Assembly (NCBI RefSeq): GCF_026965555.1
Contig: NZ_CP114040.1
Location: 8,716,001-8,780,000, forward strand
Length of the DNA stretch: 64,000 nucleotides
From: Nannocystis punicea
GTDB lineage: Bacteria; Myxococcota_A; Polyangia; Nannocystales; Nannocystaceae
Reading direction: 5' to 3'
Each line of letters starts with the position of its first letter. Within the stretch, counting starts at the first letter, position 1. Positions 36,266 through 44,617 of the stretch are shown here, piece by piece. A model generated the notes under the pieces. That model saw only the letters and a list, made by a program, of their open reading frames with translations. It was not told where the DNA came from and searched no databases. The position numbers were made by a program, and so were the translations under genes.

Positions 36266-37594
36266 ATGTCGTCGTCTCGTCGTGTCCGGAAATACGCGCT
36301 CGGCTGGGCCGCCGCGGCCGCGGTCCTGTTCGCGTCGACGTTCCAGCCGCGCGAAGCGCAGGCCGCCTCGGCCCGCGGCGTGTCCCAGCAGGCCGGCGCG
36401 GTGCTCGGCAGCCTCGGCCTCGGCGCCCTCGCCCTGCAGCGGCGCAACGACCACCGCGCCGTCGGCCTCGCCGGCATCGCCCTGATCGGCGGCCTCACCG
36501 GCGCCGGCTGCGAGCCCACCTCGAGCGCAGCCGGCCGGCGCCACGGCGACCACGCGCGCTCCGCCGACCGCCCCCCGGACGCCCCGAATCGGGTGAGCCT
36601 GCCCGCGAGCGCGCTGGCCTATATCCGCGTCGAACCGGCCGCCAACGAGCCCGAGGACCTGTCGATCCGCGCGCCGGCCCACGTCGCCTTCCGCGACACC
36701 GCCGTCTCCAGGGTCGACGCCCCCGCCGCCGGCCGCGTCGCCAGGCTCCTCGTCGAGGTCGGCGCCGCGGTCAAGGCCGGCGATCCGCTGCTCGAGCTGA
36801 GGAGCCCGCAAGCCTCGACCCTGCACCTAGAGCGCGATCGGGCGCGCCTGGAGCTCGAGCGCGCCGAGCGGGCGCTCGACCGCCAGGAGCAGATGCTGAA
36901 GTCGGGCATCGGCCGCGAGCTCGACCGCCAGGTCGCTCGCGCCGAGCTCGAGGCCGCCCGCGTCGCCGACCGCCACGCCCGCCGCGCCGTCGAGATGCTC
37001 GGCCGGAGCCGCGGGGCCCGCGTCACCGTCGTCGCCCCGATCGACGGCACCGTGCTGCGCCGTCACGCCACCGTCGGCACCCAGGTGATGCCCGGCGGCG
37101 CTCCGCTGCTCGAGATCGGCGACAAGGCCGCGCTGTGGGTGGTCGCCGACGTCTTCGAGGACGACCTGCTGCAAGTCCGCCCCGGCACCGCAGTGCAGCT
37201 GCGCTTCCCCGCCGACCCCGCGCCCGTCGCCGGCCGCGTCGTCGGCGTCGGCGCGCTCGTCGACGTCGGCCAGCGCCGCGCCCCGGTCTACGTCACCCTC
37301 GCCGACGACGCGGTCACTGCGCACAAGCTGACCCCGGGCATGTTCGTCCGCGCCGACATCACCGGCCCCGCCGGCAGCGGCGTCACCCTGCCCAAGGAGG
37401 CCGTGCTGATCAAGGGCGACGACGAGTCGACCGCCTACGTCGAGGTCGCCCCCGGCGTGTTCGAGGCCCGCCGCGTCGTCGTCGGCCACACCTCCGGCGA
37501 GCACGCCCAGGTGGTCTCCGGCGTGGCCCCCGGCGAGCGCGTGGCCGTGTCCGGCGCGCTCCTGATCGATCAGCAGGCCCGCAACGCCCTCTGA
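36266..37594 (+). CDS. efflux RND-type periplasmic adaptor (HlyD/CusB-like)
   Basis: 442 residues. The C-terminal 340 residues form a membrane-fusion protein: lipoyl-like halves (VDAPAAGRVARLLVEVGAAV and VVAPIDGTVLRRHATVGTQV), a helical hairpin (residues about 190-230, Leu/Glu/Arg-rich), then ALWVVADVFEDDL and GMFVRADI beta-barrel blocks. This matches adaptors of metal-efflux RND systems. The N-terminal 100 residues are unusual, with two hydrophobic segments, the second ending in GLTGAGC, and may hold a lipidation site. No inner-membrane pump or outer-membrane factor gene is adjacent, so it is an orphan adaptor here. A strong hairpin follows the stop. Confidence 0.8.
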   Translation: MSSSRRVRKYALGWAAAAAVLFASTFQPREAQAASARGVSQQAGAVLGSLGLGALALQRRNDHRAVGLAGIALIGGLTGAGCEPTSSAAGRRHGDHARSADRPPDAPNRVSLPASALAYIRVEPAANEPEDLSIRAPAHVAFRDTAVSRVDAPAAGRVARLLVEVGAAVKAGDPLLELRSPQASTLHLERDRARLELERAERALDRQEQMLKSGIGRELDRQVARAELEAARVADRHARRAVEMLGRSRGARVTVVAPIDGTVLRRHATVGTQVMPGGAPLLEIGDKAALWVVADVFEDDLLQVRPGTAVQLRFPADPAPVAGRVVGVGALVDVGQRRAPVYVTLADDAVTAHKLTPGMFVRADITGPAGSGVTLPKEAVLIKGDDESTAYVEVAPGVFEARRVVVGHTSGEHAQVVSGVAPGERVAVSGALLIDQQARNAL

Positions 37595-37603
37595 GACCTG
37601 CGC

Positions 37604-37635
37604 GAAGGAGCATGTCAATGCCGACATGCTCCTTC
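37604..37635. terminator. perfect 13-bp hairpin after adaptor gene
   Basis: GAAGGAGCATGTC and GACATGCTCCTTC form a perfect 13-base-pair stem with loop AATGCC, starting nine bases after the adaptor stop and lying before a convergent gene. It is probably a bidirectional terminator. It shares the CATGTC/GACATG words with several other intergenic hairpins in this window. Confidence 0.6.
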
Positions 37636-37636
37636 A

Positions 37637-37727
37637 GACATGTCCATTTCGGACATGCTCCGGAGGACATGCTCCGGAGGACATGCTCCGGAGGACATGC
37701 TCCAAGGGTCATGTCCATGCGGACACG
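37637..37727. repeat. GGACATG repeat cluster with 14-bp tandem units
   Basis: A 14-base unit GGACATGCTCCGGA is repeated about 3.8 times head to tail at 37651-37703. Each unit contains the palindrome TCCGGA, and CATGTCC/GGACATG inverted pairs flank it on both sides. The cluster sits in the gap between two convergent genes. Confidence 0.75.
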
Positions 37728-38438
37728 TCAAGGCGCGTCGTAGCGGTCGTGGTGGCGCACCCACGACATCGGGAACGGCAGCCCCTCCTCTTGCCGGCCG
37801 AGCGGCGTAAAGTCGAGGATGGCGTAGGTCGTCATCACCGGCTCGAAGCCGCGGCCGTACGTCGAATAGGTGTGGTAGACCGCCTCGCCCTCGCGCACGA
37901 ACGCGCTGAGCCCGGGCCCCTCGGGGTGCGGGAACGGCTGGACCGTGTAGTTGTAGGGGACCGCCTGCGCGGCGACGTCGGCCGGGTCGAACGACACGTG
38001 GAAGTCGTAATTGAAGCGGCTGCCGTGCGACGACAGCCACGGGAACGTCCAGCCCATCCGCGCCCGGAACGCGGCGATCTTGGCCAGCGGCGCCCGCGAG
38101 ACGGCCACCAACGCGGTGTCGCGGGCGGCCAGGTGGGCCACGGTCCCCGGGAAATGATCGGAGACGAACGAGCAGCTCTTGCACCCCTGCTCCCACGAGG
38201 GGTCGAACATGAAGTGGTACACGACGAGCTGCCGCTTGCCGGTGAACAGGTCGAGCAGGCTGCGCTCGCCGTCCGGCCCGTGGAAGACGTAGGGCGCGTC
38301 GACGCGGACCCACGGCAGCGCCCGCCGGGCCGCGCTCAGGGCGTCTTGCTCGCGCGTCCAGGCCTTCTCGCGCGCCAGCAGCTCCTTGCGGGCCACGAGC
38401 CATCGCTCGCGGCTCACGATGTCATTCGCGGTGGTCAT
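37728..38438 (-). CDS. DUF899 (thioredoxin-like) family protein
   Basis: 236 residues. It opens with MTTANDIVSRERWLVARKEL and contains WEQGCKSCSFVSDHF, the conserved CxxC-like site of DUF899, then SRAPLAKIAAFRARMGW and YDFHVSFDP. DUF899 proteins have a thioredoxin-like fold and are assumed to act as thiol oxidoreductases, without a proven substrate. The ATG at 38438 follows an AAAGGA ribosome-binding site and overlaps by 17 bases the end of a small membrane-protein gene, so the two are co-expressed. Convergent with the adaptor gene. Confidence 0.88.
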   Translation of the reverse strand: MTTANDIVSRERWLVARKELLAREKAWTREQDALSAARRALPWVRVDAPYVFHGPDGERSLLDLFTGKRQLVVYHFMFDPSWEQGCKSCSFVSDHFPGTVAHLAARDTALVAVSRAPLAKIAAFRARMGWTFPWLSSHGSRFNYDFHVSFDPADVAAQAVPYNYTVQPFPHPEGPGLSAFVREGEAVYHTYSTYGRGFEPVMTTYAILDFTPLGRQEEGLPFPMSWVRHHDRYDAP

Positions 38439-38577
38439 GGCGATCCTTTCGTGGTTGGGGGCTTTGACTCCGCTCGAGCGACCGCTTCGCCCGCACCACC
38501 AATGTGGTGACTGCGGCGCCGGTCCCCGTCGCCGCGGCGACGGTGAGCGCAATGGAAGTCCAACAGGCAGGGCACAT
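38422..38577 (-). CDS. small membrane protein upstream of DUF899 gene
   Basis: A 51-residue protein starting MCPACWTSIALTVAAATG, with a CPAC motif just before one transmembrane helix and a basic/polar tail. Its 3' end overlaps the DUF899 start. Small CxxC plus helix proteins of this type are commonly seen beside DUF899 genes, which supports it as a real gene. An in-frame ATG at 38619 would add 14 residues. The CPAC motif suggests a thiol role shared with DUF899; this is inference. Confidence 0.55.
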   Translation of the reverse strand: MCPACWTSIALTVAAATGTGAAVTTLVVRAKRSLERSQSPQPRKDRHDHRE

Positions 38578-38673
38578 GCCGGCAACATAGGCGAGCCCCG
38601 CCGGCGTGGCGCGTAACAATCGTGGCGCGATTCACCTCGTGACATTTCCCGGGCGGCGGCCCATCCTCGCCGC

Positions 38674-39891
38674 GTGTCCTCGCCGCCCGACGTCCTCCTC
38701 GACGCCGCCCGCGCCCTCGCCGGCGGCGACCCGCTGCGCGCGCTGGCCGGCGTCGGTCGCGACGACAGCGCCCGCGGCCTCACCCTCCGCGGCATCGCCT
38801 ACGCCCAGCTCGGCGACCTCGAGCTCGCGCGCCAGGCCCTCGAGCAGGCGGTGAGCGGCGCCGACGACCCGCTGCTGGCCGCACGCGCCCGCGCGGCCCT
38901 CGTCGAGGTCGAGCTCGGCCGCGGCGCCCCGGCGCTGGCCGCCGGCGCCGCCAGGGCCGCCGCCGACGCCCTGGAGCGCCTCGGCGACCTCCGCAACGCC
39001 GCCATGCAACGCCTCGTCCTCGCCCGCGCCGAGGTGCTCCTCGGCCGCCTCAACGAGGCCCGTCGCGCCGTCGAGGCGGTCCTCGCCGGCGACCTCGGCC
39101 CCGACCTGCGCGCCGTCGCGTCGCTCGTGCAGGCCGAGATCGCAGTGCGCGCCCTGGCCACCACCGACGCCCGCGAGGCCCTCGCCCGCGCCCGCGACGC
39201 CCTCGCCCGCGCGCCCCATCAATTGCTCGCCCGCACGGTCGAGGCGATGGCGCAGGAGCTCACCCGCCCGGTGGCGCGGATCTGGCGAGCCGGGGTCACG
39301 GTCGACGCCGACCTGTTCGCGATCCAGGCGATCGCCCGCGGCGACGTGCTCCTGGTCGACGCCTGCCGCCGGCTCGCCATCGCCGGCCGCGTCACCATCC
39401 CGCTGGCCCGCCGCGCCGTGCTGTTCGCCCTGCTCCTCGAGCTCGCGCGCGCCTGGCCGGCCGCGGTCGCGCGCGACGAGCTCGCCGCCCGCGCCTTCGC
39501 CGTCCGCCGAATCAACGCCTCGCACCGCGCCCGCCTGCGCGTCGAGATCGGCCGCCTGCGCAAGATTATGGACGGCCTCGCCGCCGCCCCCACCGCCAGC
39601 GCCGACGGCTACGTGCTCGCCTCGGAGCGCGAGGTCGCCGTCCTCTTGCCGCCTTCGGACGACGAGGCCGCTCGCCTGGGCCTGCTGCTCGGCGACGGCG
39701 CGGCGTGGTCGGCCCAGGCCCTCGCCGAGCACGCCGGCGTGTCGCGGCGGACCGCCCAGCGAGCCCTGCAGGTCCTCGTCGAGCGCGGCACCGTCGTGCG
39801 CACCGGCAAGGGCAAGGAGGTCCGCTACACCCGCCCCGGCGTCCCCGTCGCGTCACGGATGTTACTCCTCGGCCTCGTCCCGGGCGGCTAA
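38674..39891 (+). CDS. TPR-containing regulator with helix-turn-helix
   Basis: 405 residues from a GTG start. The first about 190 residues are Ala-rich helical repeats of TPR type (GIAYAQLGDLELARQALEQA). Around residues 270-310 is a winged-helix-like segment (INASHRARLRVEIGRLRKIM), as in OmpR-type effector domains, and at the C-terminus a second helix-turn-helix, LAEHAGVSRRTAQRALQVL followed by a KGKEVRYTRPG wing. It is probably a transcription regulator. It is nine bases upstream of the propeller gene and divergent from the DUF899 pair, and could regulate either. Confidence 0.7.
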   Translation: MSSPPDVLLDAARALAGGDPLRALAGVGRDDSARGLTLRGIAYAQLGDLELARQALEQAVSGADDPLLAARARAALVEVELGRGAPALAAGAARAAADALERLGDLRNAAMQRLVLARAEVLLGRLNEARRAVEAVLAGDLGPDLRAVASLVQAEIAVRALATTDAREALARARDALARAPHQLLARTVEAMAQELTRPVARIWRAGVTVDADLFAIQAIARGDVLLVDACRRLAIAGRVTIPLARRAVLFALLLELARAWPAAVARDELAARAFAVRRINASHRARLRVEIGRLRKIMDGLAAAPTASADGYVLASEREVAVLLPPSDDEAARLGLLLGDGAAWSAQALAEHAGVSRRTAQRALQVLVERGTVVRTGKGKEVRYTRPGVPVASRMLLLGLVPGG

Positions 39892-39900
39892 AAAGCCTGC

Positions 39901-40587
39901 ATGCGACAGAACATCACGACCCCCGCCAATCACGACACTCCGACCCCCGCCCCCGCCGAGGTCTTGCACGAATACGTGCCGCTCGACGAGCGCCAGATCC
40001 ACGGTGTCACTTTCGACGGCAAGTCGGTGTGGTTCGCCCGCGACGACGAAGTCGTCGCCTTCGACCCGAACTCCGGCCAGGTCGCCCGCCGCCTGCCGAT
40101 CCCCGGCGCCGACGCAGGCACCGCGTTCGACGGCCAGCACCTCTATCAATTGGCCAAGGGCGAGATCCTCGTCATTCGCCCCGACGACGGACAGATCGTC
40201 CGGCGCCTGCCCGCCCCCGGCAAGGGCGAGGACAGCGGCATGGCCTGGGCCGACGGCTATTTGTGGATCGGCCAGTGCTACGGCGCCCGGATCCACAAGG
40301 TCGACGCGGCCACCGGCGAGGTCGTGAAGACCCTGACCTCCGACCGCTTCGTCACCGGCGTGACGGTCGTCGACGGCCAGCTGTGGCACGGCGCCGCCGG
40401 CGACGACAAGCCCTCCGAGCTGCGCCGCCTGGCCGCCGACGGCACGCCGGAGGAGGTCCTGGCGGTCCCCGCGGCCATGATCGCAGGCGTCGAGGCCGAC
40501 GGCCACGGGCGCTTCTGGTGCGCGGGCGAGCAGGGCAAGCTCCGCCTGGTCCGACGCAAGCCCGTCGACAAATCACCGGCCGCGTGA
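39901..40587 (+). CDS. small beta-propeller protein, glutamine-cyclotransferase/YncE-like
   Basis: 228 residues, no signal peptide. Repeated blades of the form GVTFDGKSVWFARDDEVVAFDPNSGQV, AFDGQHLYQLAKGEILVIRPDDGQ and ADGYLWIGQCYGARIHKVDAATGEV resemble the five-bladed propeller of plant/bacterial glutaminyl cyclotransferases and Vgb-like proteins. Only about four to five blades fit. Enzymatic activity is not shown by the sequence. It is in an operon with the TPR/HTH regulator and is followed by a strong hairpin. Confidence 0.7.
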   Translation: MRQNITTPANHDTPTPAPAEVLHEYVPLDERQIHGVTFDGKSVWFARDDEVVAFDPNSGQVARRLPIPGADAGTAFDGQHLYQLAKGEILVIRPDDGQIVRRLPAPGKGEDSGMAWADGYLWIGQCYGARIHKVDAATGEVVKTLTSDRFVTGVTVVDGQLWHGAAGDDKPSELRRLAADGTPEEVLAVPAAMIAGVEADGHGRFWCAGEQGKLRLVRRKPVDKSPAA

Positions 40588-40620
40588 AATCACGGCCGAC
40601 GATCGCACTCTTTGCGGATC

Positions 40621-40749
40621 GAGCAGCCCCTTCTTCGAGAAGCACGGCGACGTCTGCGAGCGCGCTGATTCACCCCCGAGGCGGCCGCCCGACGAGCAGC
40701 CGGTCTTCGAGGAGCACGGCTGCGCCTGCGAGCGAAGCCGATTCGCGCC
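40621..40749. repeat. pair of 56-bp imperfect direct repeats
   Basis: Two copies, 40621-40676 and 40694-40749, share GAGCAGCC..TCTTCGAG.AGCACGGC..CG.CTGCGAGCG with scattered differences. They lie after the propeller gene, before the hairpin at 40769. No frame across them looks coding. The origin is unknown; a duplicated gene end or intergenic element is possible. Confidence 0.6.
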
Positions 40750-40768
40750 GGGTTGCTTCGCGCGTCCT

Positions 40769-40810
40769 GGAATGATGGCACATGTCCGAACGGACATGTA
40801 CCATCATTCC
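40769..40810. terminator. 20-bp near-perfect hairpin between convergent genes
   Basis: Left arm GGAATGATGGCACATGTCCG and the facing right arm differ at a single position, with only AA as the loop. The hairpin ends nine bases before the 3' end of the convergent lipoprotein gene. It is a strong candidate bidirectional terminator, or a cruciform or protein-binding site. It shares CATGTCCG/CGGACATG with other intergenic sites here. Confidence 0.65.
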
Positions 40811-40819
40811 ACGCGTTCG

Positions 40820-41926
40820 CTATTTCTTCCCCTTGCCCCCGCCGCCCTTGCCACCGCCGCCGCCCTTCGGCCCGCCGCCGCCTTTCGGCCCGCCGCCGCC
40901 GCCCTTCGGCCCGCCGCCGTGCATCGACTGCTTCGGCCCCGGCGCTCCGCCGTGCTTACTGCCGTGGTGCTTCGGCCCGCCGCCGAGATCGGCCTTCCCG
41001 CCGCCGTGGCCCTTGCCGGGCCCCCCGCCGCCGAAGCCGCCCTTCTTCGGCCCCCCGCCGAAACCGTCGTCGAAGCCGCCCTTCGGCCCGCCGCCCTTCT
41101 TCGGCCCGTGGCCGCCGAACCCGCCGTGCCCCTTCGCGTGACCCTCGCCGTGGAAGCCCGCGTGCCCCTCGCCGTAAAAACCCACGTGCCCCTTCGCGTG
41201 ACCGGGCGGCAGCCCGCCGGTGGCCTTCCAGTGGCCGTGCTTGAGGTGCCCCGGCGGGACCCACCGCCCCGTCTCCACCTCGACGTACACGCTGTGGTAC
41301 ATCGGCCGGTCGACCACGAACGCCCACGCCAGCAGCGGCTGAGCGACCACGACCGCGCTCGCCTCGAAGCGCGCCGGTGCCACGAATGTCAGCGCCTCCG
41401 CGTGCACCGCCGCCCCGGCCGAGAAGTGCACCCCGGCCGAGAAACTGGCCGAGAACGACACCTCGCTGGTGGCGCGGCTCGCCATCACCGTCGCCGTCGC
41501 CAGGTCGACCGCGTGCACCACGGTCGCCCGCGACGACGGGATCACCTTCATCTGGAAGTCGACCCGCGCGTCGCTGCGGACCTCGACCACCTCGACGTGA
41601 TCGACCTGCCCGTCGACGTCGATGTCGATGCGATTGATCCCGGCCTCCGGATCGTTGACCGCCAGCTCGAGCTCCTCCGCAGTCTCGATCGTCCCGCCCT
41701 GCACCAGCGCGGTGACCTCGGCCAGGCGGAAGCTGTCCGCCTGCAGCTCGACGGACGCCGACGCGGGCGCGGCCGCGACCACGGCGACGTCGGCCTGGGC
41801 GTCGACGACCGCCACGGCCTCGGCCTCGGCCTCGACCTCGGTGCGGGTCTCGGCCTGCGCGACGACGGCGGCGTCGCAGGCGGTGAAGAGCAGGAGCGCG
41901 GTGGTTGCGCGGATCGTTCGTCCCAT
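40820..41926 (-). CDS. lipoprotein with Gly/His/Lys-rich C-terminus
   Basis: 368 residues. The signal peptide MGRTIRATTALLLFTAC has a lipobox (LFTAC). The middle (about 30-230) is Ala/Val/Glu-rich with a possible calcium-loop-like INRIDIDVDGQVDHVEVVEV. From about residue 235 the protein becomes Gly, His and Lys/Pro-rich, ending in repeated GGGPKG/GGGGKG units. The basic His-rich tail could bind metal or nucleic acid or polysaccharide; this is only composition-based. The start has ATG at 41926; the frame is open upstream but the rest does not look coding. It ends at the hairpin near 40.8 kb. Confidence 0.7.
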   Translation of the reverse strand: MGRTIRATTALLLFTACDAAVVAQAETRTEVEAEAEAVAVVDAQADVAVVAAAPASASVELQADSFRLAEVTALVQGGTIETAEELELAVNDPEAGINRIDIDVDGQVDHVEVVEVRSDARVDFQMKVIPSSRATVVHAVDLATATVMASRATSEVSFSASFSAGVHFSAGAAVHAEALTFVAPARFEASAVVVAQPLLAWAFVVDRPMYHSVYVEVETGRWVPPGHLKHGHWKATGGLPPGHAKGHVGFYGEGHAGFHGEGHAKGHGGFGGHGPKKGGGPKGGFDDGFGGGPKKGGFGGGGPGKGHGGGKADLGGGPKHHGSKHGGAPGPKQSMHGGGPKGGGGGPKGGGGPKGGGGGKGGGGKGKK

Positions 41927-41967
41927 TCCCGGTAGACCGGCGCCACTCCCGCGCTTCCAACCTCGGC

Positions 41968-42933
41968 TCAGCCGGGCTCCAGCACGTGGCAGCAGCCCGT
42001 CTTGCAGTAGAAGCCCTCGGGGCAGTCGCTCTGGCCCATGTCGTCGATCTCGCACGGCTGGGCGTCGCCCTCGCAGGAGGGATCGTCGCAGCCCGGGGGC
42101 GGCTCGGTCTCACCGAAGCACACCTCGCACTCCTCCGGGTGGCACTCCTCGTCGCAGTCGGGGTTCTTGGTGCACTTCGTGCACGAGTCGATCTGCGCCA
42201 GCGAGCAGTCCTGGTCGCCGAGGAAGATGTCGTACGTCATCCCGTCGACGACCACGGTGCAGCAGCCGAAGCAATCGCAACCGTTCGGCACCTGGCACTC
42301 GTCGATGCACTGCTGCGGCTGCTCCATCGGGCAGTTCTTGAAGTTCGGGTCGTACGGGCACTTGTCGCCGCCCGGGCTCAGCGGGTCGCACTTCAGGTTC
42401 CACGCGCAATCGCCGTTGCCGCCGCCCGAGTTGCCGTCGAAGAAGCAGTCCTGCTTGCACGGGTCCATGTTGTCGCCCGGCAGGCCGGTGGCGAACGTGT
42501 CCTCGCGGTCGTCGCACGGCGACACGCACTCCGGGTCGGCCTGGTCGACCAGGCCGTCGCCGTCGTTGTCCATACAATCGCCGCAGGCGTAGATCCCCCC
42601 GTCGCACTGCAGCGGGACGCAGGACCCTCCGCCGGTCGTGGTCGTCGTCGTCTCCGTGGACGTCACCGGCTCGGTCGTCGACTCCGAGGTCGTCGTCGTG
42701 CTGGTGCTGGTGCTCGTGCTCGTGCTCGTCGTCGGCCCGGCCGTGGTCGGCTCGACCGTGGTGCTGCTGGTGCCGTCGGTCCCGGTCGTCGGTCCCGCGG
42801 TCGTCATCGCCGACGTCGTCATGCTCTCCGCCGACGTGCCCGACTCGCTGGCGACCTGAGTCTCCGTCTCGCCCTTGCTCGGCCCGTTGCAGGCCAGCAG
42901 CGCGCATATCCCGAGGACGTGAATCTTTCGCAT
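41968..42933 (-). CDS. cysteine-rich lipoprotein (family B, copy 1)
   Basis: 321 residues. Signal peptide MRKIHVLGICALLAC (lipobox ALLAC), a long Thr/Ser linker (about 25-125), then a domain with about 36 cysteines. It contains CGDCMDNDGDGLVDQADPEC, a DNDGDG calcium-loop-like element common in myxobacterial surface proteins, then NGCDCFGCC, DIFLGDQDCSL and CPEGFYCKTGCC. The same blocks occur in the gene at 44.6-45.6 kb, showing a family. The carboxypeptidase-like lipoprotein gene lies between them. Function unknown; extracellular and disulfide-stabilised by inference. Confidence 0.8.
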   Translation of the reverse strand: MRKIHVLGICALLACNGPSKGETETQVASESGTSAESMTTSAMTTAGPTTGTDGTSSTTVEPTTAGPTTSTSTSTSTSTTTTSESTTEPVTSTETTTTTTGGGSCVPLQCDGGIYACGDCMDNDGDGLVDQADPECVSPCDDREDTFATGLPGDNMDPCKQDCFFDGNSGGGNGDCAWNLKCDPLSPGGDKCPYDPNFKNCPMEQPQQCIDECQVPNGCDCFGCCTVVVDGMTYDIFLGDQDCSLAQIDSCTKCTKNPDCDEECHPEECEVCFGETEPPPGCDDPSCEGDAQPCEIDDMGQSDCPEGFYCKTGCCHVLEPG

Positions 42934-43062
42934 ATGCGGATGCTGTCGCCGGCCCCGCGAAAAGGCAATCGCCATTTTCGCGCGGAGATCCGGCGCCAGC
43001 AACTCATGACAATCTCGTCACGACGGCTGAGCCCGCCGTGACCGCCGTTCGTCGGCCTGAGA

Positions 43063-44538
43063 TCATTCGACCACGAACACCCCGCGCAGGTCCTCGGTGG
43101 CCGAGAGCGGCACCCCGCCGCCGTCGAGCGAGATCGCCCGGAATTGATAATAGAGACCCGAAGTCAGCGGCGGCCCGTCGTACGGCACCCCCACGGTCTT
43201 CGCGCCCGACACGCCCGGCACCATCGTGTTCTCCCACACCAGCTCGCCGAACACGTCGAACAGGCGGACGATGTAGCCCTTCTCGCTCGAGTCGTCGGCG
43301 AACTCGAAGGTCGGCGTCGCGGAGGTCGCCGTCGGCTCCTCGGCCCCGGGCGCGACGACCGCGAGCGCTTCGGTGATCTTGAAGCCCGCGTCGACCGTCA
43401 CCGCCTCGCCGGCCGCGACCGTCACCTCCTGCAATTCGGTGCCGCCGATCGAGAAGTCCGGATCGCGCACCAGGCGATCGTTCTCGAACGCAGCCAGCAC
43501 CTTGTACGTGCCCGCCGGGACGCCGGGGATCCGGAACGTCCCCGTCACGTCCGGCTCGGCCCCCGGGTCGGGCGAGCGCAGGCCGAACGGCACCGGCCCC
43601 CGCTCGATCGTCGCGTTGAACACGCTGACCGGGACCAACACCACGCTCGTCACGCTGCCGCCCGGCGCGTTGACGATCTGCACCGTCCCGCTCACCGCCC
43701 CGAGCTCCTCCTCGCCCTCCGCGACCGCCATGAGGTCGACCGCCTCGAGGTCCTCCGCCGCCACGGTGGACGCCGCCGCCGCCACCTCGAGCCCGCGCCG
43801 GTAGCCGCGGATCGTCGCCTCGCCGGCCTGCACGTTGAAGATCGTGTACGCACCTGTCCGATCGGCCACCCCGTACTGGGCCACCGCGTCGCCGCTCACG
43901 CCCTCCGCGACCACCAGGGTCCCGCCCGGATCGATCCCGCCGATCGTGCCCGTCACAGTCACCCCGCCGCGCAGCGCCTCCGGCAGCATCACCAGGCCGA
44001 CCGTGGTCAGCGGACTCTCGAGCACGCTGACCTTCAGCTCCTCGTCGTACACCGCCTCGGACGCGTGGATCGGCAGCGCCACGCGGATCCCCGACGGGAA
44101 CGGCAAGTAGTCGCGGGCGAACGCCTGCAGCGTGTAATTGACGTCGCTCGCCAGCTCGCCGTCGGGCTTGCGGAACGCGCTGACCTGCAGCTCGTAATGA
44201 CCCATCGCGTCGGTCACCGCGACCTCGCCGAGCGGCGCGCCGGTGCGGTCCTGGCCGTTGACGAGCGCCCCTTCGATCGGCTCCTCGGTCTGCAGATCGA
44301 TCACCATGCCGTGGATCTGCAGCGGCTCGCCGCAGACCCATACGTCAGTCTCGCCGGCCACCGGATCGCACGCGAGCCCCTCGACGCAGTGCGGCCCGTC
44401 GGCCGTGGCCGGGTCGATGAGCGGGTCGCAAGGACCGCCCTTCTCCGAGGGCTCGGTCACGTCGAGCTGCTTCTCCGCGCAGCTCGCCAGACCGATCGTG
44501 AGCATCGACCCGCACGTCAGGACGAGAATGTTTCGCAT
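43063..44538 (-). CDS. lipoprotein with carboxypeptidase-regulatory-like (beta-sandwich) repeats
   Basis: 491 residues. Signal peptide MRNILVLTCGSMLTIGLASC (lipobox GLASC). A short Cys-containing region (CDPLIDP...CVEGLACDPV) is followed by several beta-sandwich repeats of CarboxypepD_reg type: IHGMVIDLQTEEPIEGALVN with ATDAMGHYEL-like end, and GVTVTGTIGGIDPGGTLVV, and a last domain with TPTFEFADDSSEKGYIVRLFD. It is flanked on the same strand by the two family B Cys-rich lipoproteins, and all three may be co-expressed. Likely a surface binding protein. Confidence 0.78.
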   Translation of the reverse strand: MRNILVLTCGSMLTIGLASCAEKQLDVTEPSEKGGPCDPLIDPATADGPHCVEGLACDPVAGETDVWVCGEPLQIHGMVIDLQTEEPIEGALVNGQDRTGAPLGEVAVTDAMGHYELQVSAFRKPDGELASDVNYTLQAFARDYLPFPSGIRVALPIHASEAVYDEELKVSVLESPLTTVGLVMLPEALRGGVTVTGTIGGIDPGGTLVVAEGVSGDAVAQYGVADRTGAYTIFNVQAGEATIRGYRRGLEVAAAASTVAAEDLEAVDLMAVAEGEEELGAVSGTVQIVNAPGGSVTSVVLVPVSVFNATIERGPVPFGLRSPDPGAEPDVTGTFRIPGVPAGTYKVLAAFENDRLVRDPDFSIGGTELQEVTVAAGEAVTVDAGFKITEALAVVAPGAEEPTATSATPTFEFADDSSEKGYIVRLFDVFGELVWENTMVPGVSGAKTVGVPYDGPPLTSGLYYQFRAISLDGGGVPLSATEDLRGVFVVE

Positions 44539-44617
44539 CGTACGGATTGGACCACCTGGGCCCGCGCGATTCCAAGGCCAATCCACCGACCCAGCGAAGT
44601 CGCGCGCGCCGCCCGCC

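Noticed and set aside
36266..36540. N-terminus of the adaptor as a separate MYXO-CTERM-like protein
   Set aside because: The frame is continuous without a stop and a start inside it is not evident; kept as one gene with an odd N-terminus.
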